The notes under the pieces were generated by a model. It searched no databases, had not been told where the DNA came from, and was given only the letters and a program-made list of their open reading frames with translations. Both the position numbers and the translations under genes were made by a program. From Ecytonucleospora hepatopenaei (Eukaryota; Microsporidia; Enterocytozoonidae), in NCBI GenBank assembly GCA_026692725.1, contig JAPMUG010000001.1, positions 558,001-622,000 of the forward strand: DNA of 64,000 nt. Direction: 5' to 3'. Positions 62,960 through 64,000 of the stretch are shown in pieces (within the stretch, counting starts at the first letter, position 1; every line of letters starts with the position of its first letter).

Positions 62960-64000
62960 ATGCTTTTTGAAATTGAAGACATACCAATTTATTTTCCATA
63001 CGATTATATTTATCCTGAACAAATAACTTACATAAAGTCTCTACTTGTATCAATTCGAAAACCTGGACATATTTTAATTGAAATGCCGTCTGGTGCGGGT
63101 AAAACCATTTCATTACTTTCATGTACAGTTTCGTACTTTATTTATTGCAAAAAACACAACAAGGAATATAAAATTGTTTATTGCTCAAGAACATTACAAG
63201 AAATAGAAAAGGTTTTAAAGGAGCTTAAAAGTTTAATAGCATATATTGAAAAATACATTAAATTTGACTTTTTGGCATTTGGTCTTTCAAAAAGAGAAAA
63301 TCTATGCATCAATCCAGTTGCATTGAGCGGAAACACAGAGTTTTTATGTAGAAAGATGATTAAAAATTTAGAAGGCTTAAATTGTGACTTTTACGACAAG
63401 CGTGCGTTCGATATACCTAAAGGTGTTTATTCATTTACAGATATAAAGGAATTAGGAAAACAAAAGGGATTTTGTCCATATTACGCAATAAGAGAGACTA
63501 TTTTACAGTGTAATTGCATTGTATTTTCATATAATTACTTAGTGGATCCATCAATTTACTCGATTATAACAGAAAAGTTTCAAAATGATTGTTTTGTAAT
63601 TTTTGATGAAGCACACAATATAGATTCTAATTGTATAGAATCACTGAGCATAGATATTACTAGAAGAACACTGGAATCTTCTACACATGTATTAAAAAAA
63701 TTAGAAACATTAATTCAATCACATAAATTGCTGGCTAAGGATAACTTGCTTAAAAAACAAAAGCTAAAGGAAATAACAAGTGAAGGAATTCCGTATTATT
63801 TTTATAAATATTCAAGCAAAGAAAGCAATGACCCTATACCAAAAAATCCTATAGAAGAGGATATTTATGAATTTACACCAGGTAATCTGAGACTTTCCAA
63901 TCATTTTATTAGCATAGTAAAGCGTTTTTTAGAGTTTTTGAAAACAAAACTTAAATCAACCCATTTAACAACAGAAACACCCTCTTCTTTTTTAAAAACG
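62960..64000 (+). CDS. RAD3: XPD/RAD3 DNA helicase of TFIIH (partial; continues past the window)
   Basis: 347 residues from the ATG at 62960, preceded by AACCCCTAA. IYFPYDYIYPEQITYIKSLL and EMPSGAGKTISLLSC (Walker A) open the helicase. The four cluster cysteines are in place: ENLCINP, FLCRKM, NCDFYDK and FCPYYAIR, the last two as in XPD; the DEAH box is FDEAHNID. XPD opens DNA at lesions and promoters as part of TFIIH and needs the 4Fe-4S cluster. About 400 more residues lie beyond the window. Confidence 0.96.
   Translation, partial: MLFEIEDIPIYFPYDYIYPEQITYIKSLLVSIRKPGHILIEMPSGAGKTISLLSCTVSYFIYCKKHNKEYKIVYCSRTLQEIEKVLKELKSLIAYIEKYIKFDFLAFGLSKRENLCINPVALSGNTEFLCRKMIKNLEGLNCDFYDKRAFDIPKGVYSFTDIKELGKQKGFCPYYAIRETILQCNCIVFSYNYLVDPSIYSIITEKFQNDCFVIFDEAHNIDSNCIESLSIDITRRTLESSTHVLKKLETLIQSHKLLAKDNLLKKQKLKEITSEGIPYYFYKYSSKESNDPIPKNPIEEDIYEFTPGNLRLSNHFISIVKRFLEFLKTKLKSTHLTTETPSSFLKT

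Noticed and set aside
62676..63026. Forward frame of 116 codons overlapping eL42 and the XPD start
   Set aside because: Antisense shadow of eL42 followed by the wrong frame of XPD.
1..64000. CRISPR arrays, prokaryotic operons, insertion sequences, riboswitches
   Set aside because: No spaced direct-repeat arrays, transposases, Shine-Dalgarno-type patterns or known riboswitch cores were seen; the genes are eukaryotic.
13124..64000. DNA repair gene cluster (XPF, ERCC1, XPD, OGG1)
   Set aside because: The genes are scattered over 50 kb on both strands among unrelated genes, so co-occurrence looks like chance rather than a functional cluster.

Overview
The window reads as a piece of a microsporidian nuclear genome, or that of a very close relative. 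It is AT-rich and gene-dense. Almost every gene is a single intronless reading frame, spacers are often 10-60 bp, and the proteins are eukaryotic families shorter than in yeast or human. Most starts are preceded at short distance by a CCC-containing element (typically TACCCTTA-ATG), the start-proximal motif known from microsporidia. Stop codons are frequently fused to an AATAAA signal. I cannot assign a genus.

Layout. 1-10 kb: kinesin (partial), eS4, CAF1 deadenylase, a TPR protein resembling a TFIIIC subunit, a tRNA pseudouridine synthase, uL4, two membrane proteins, Rab5. 10-20 kb: CFD1, XPF, RPB4, LUC7, OGG1, a Ser/Thr/Pro-rich exported protein, an amino-acid permease. 21-34 kb: RER1, a MED14-like protein, a zeta-COP-like protein, eL20, SerRS, SRP19, a coiled-coil protein, condensin CAP-G, an Lsm-like protein, TIP20/RINT1 and a thioredoxin-fold protein. 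34.3-36.7 kb: an ArgRS gene, broken by one frameshift, lies between two perfect 248-bp inverted repeats. 36.8-43 kb: an apparent Pol III small RNA, a C2H2 regulator, two tiny coiled-coil genes, two unknown genes and proteasome beta1. 43.4-46.6 kb: a GC-rich structured RNA candidate, GCN5 and RPT5. 46.6-64 kb: an MFS carrier, ITFG1 (frameshifted), an EXO70-like protein, an MscS channel, INTS11-type nuclease, RRP4, ERCC1, ISWI, UBA2 (frameshifted and short), a cyclin-H-like protein, an RNase PH-fold exosome subunit, tRNA-Cys, a DHHC transferase, CIA2, eL42 and XPD (partial).

Genes that work together, though scattered: XPF + ERCC1 (one nuclease) with XPD and a probable cyclin H (TFIIH); CFD1 + CIA2 (cytosolic Fe-S assembly, needed by XPD); RRP4 + an RNase PH subunit (exosome); beta1 + RPT5 (26S proteasome); SRP19, RER1, Rab5, zeta-COP-like, TIP20 and EXO70-like proteins (secretory pathway).

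Most worth a second look: the inverted repeats around ArgRS; two non-coding RNA candidates (36.8 and 43.5 kb); a probable non-AUG start on TIP20; three one-base homopolymer deletions that each split a conserved gene; and a 12-bp palindrome that supplies stop codons and poly(A) signals to both genes of a convergent pair.
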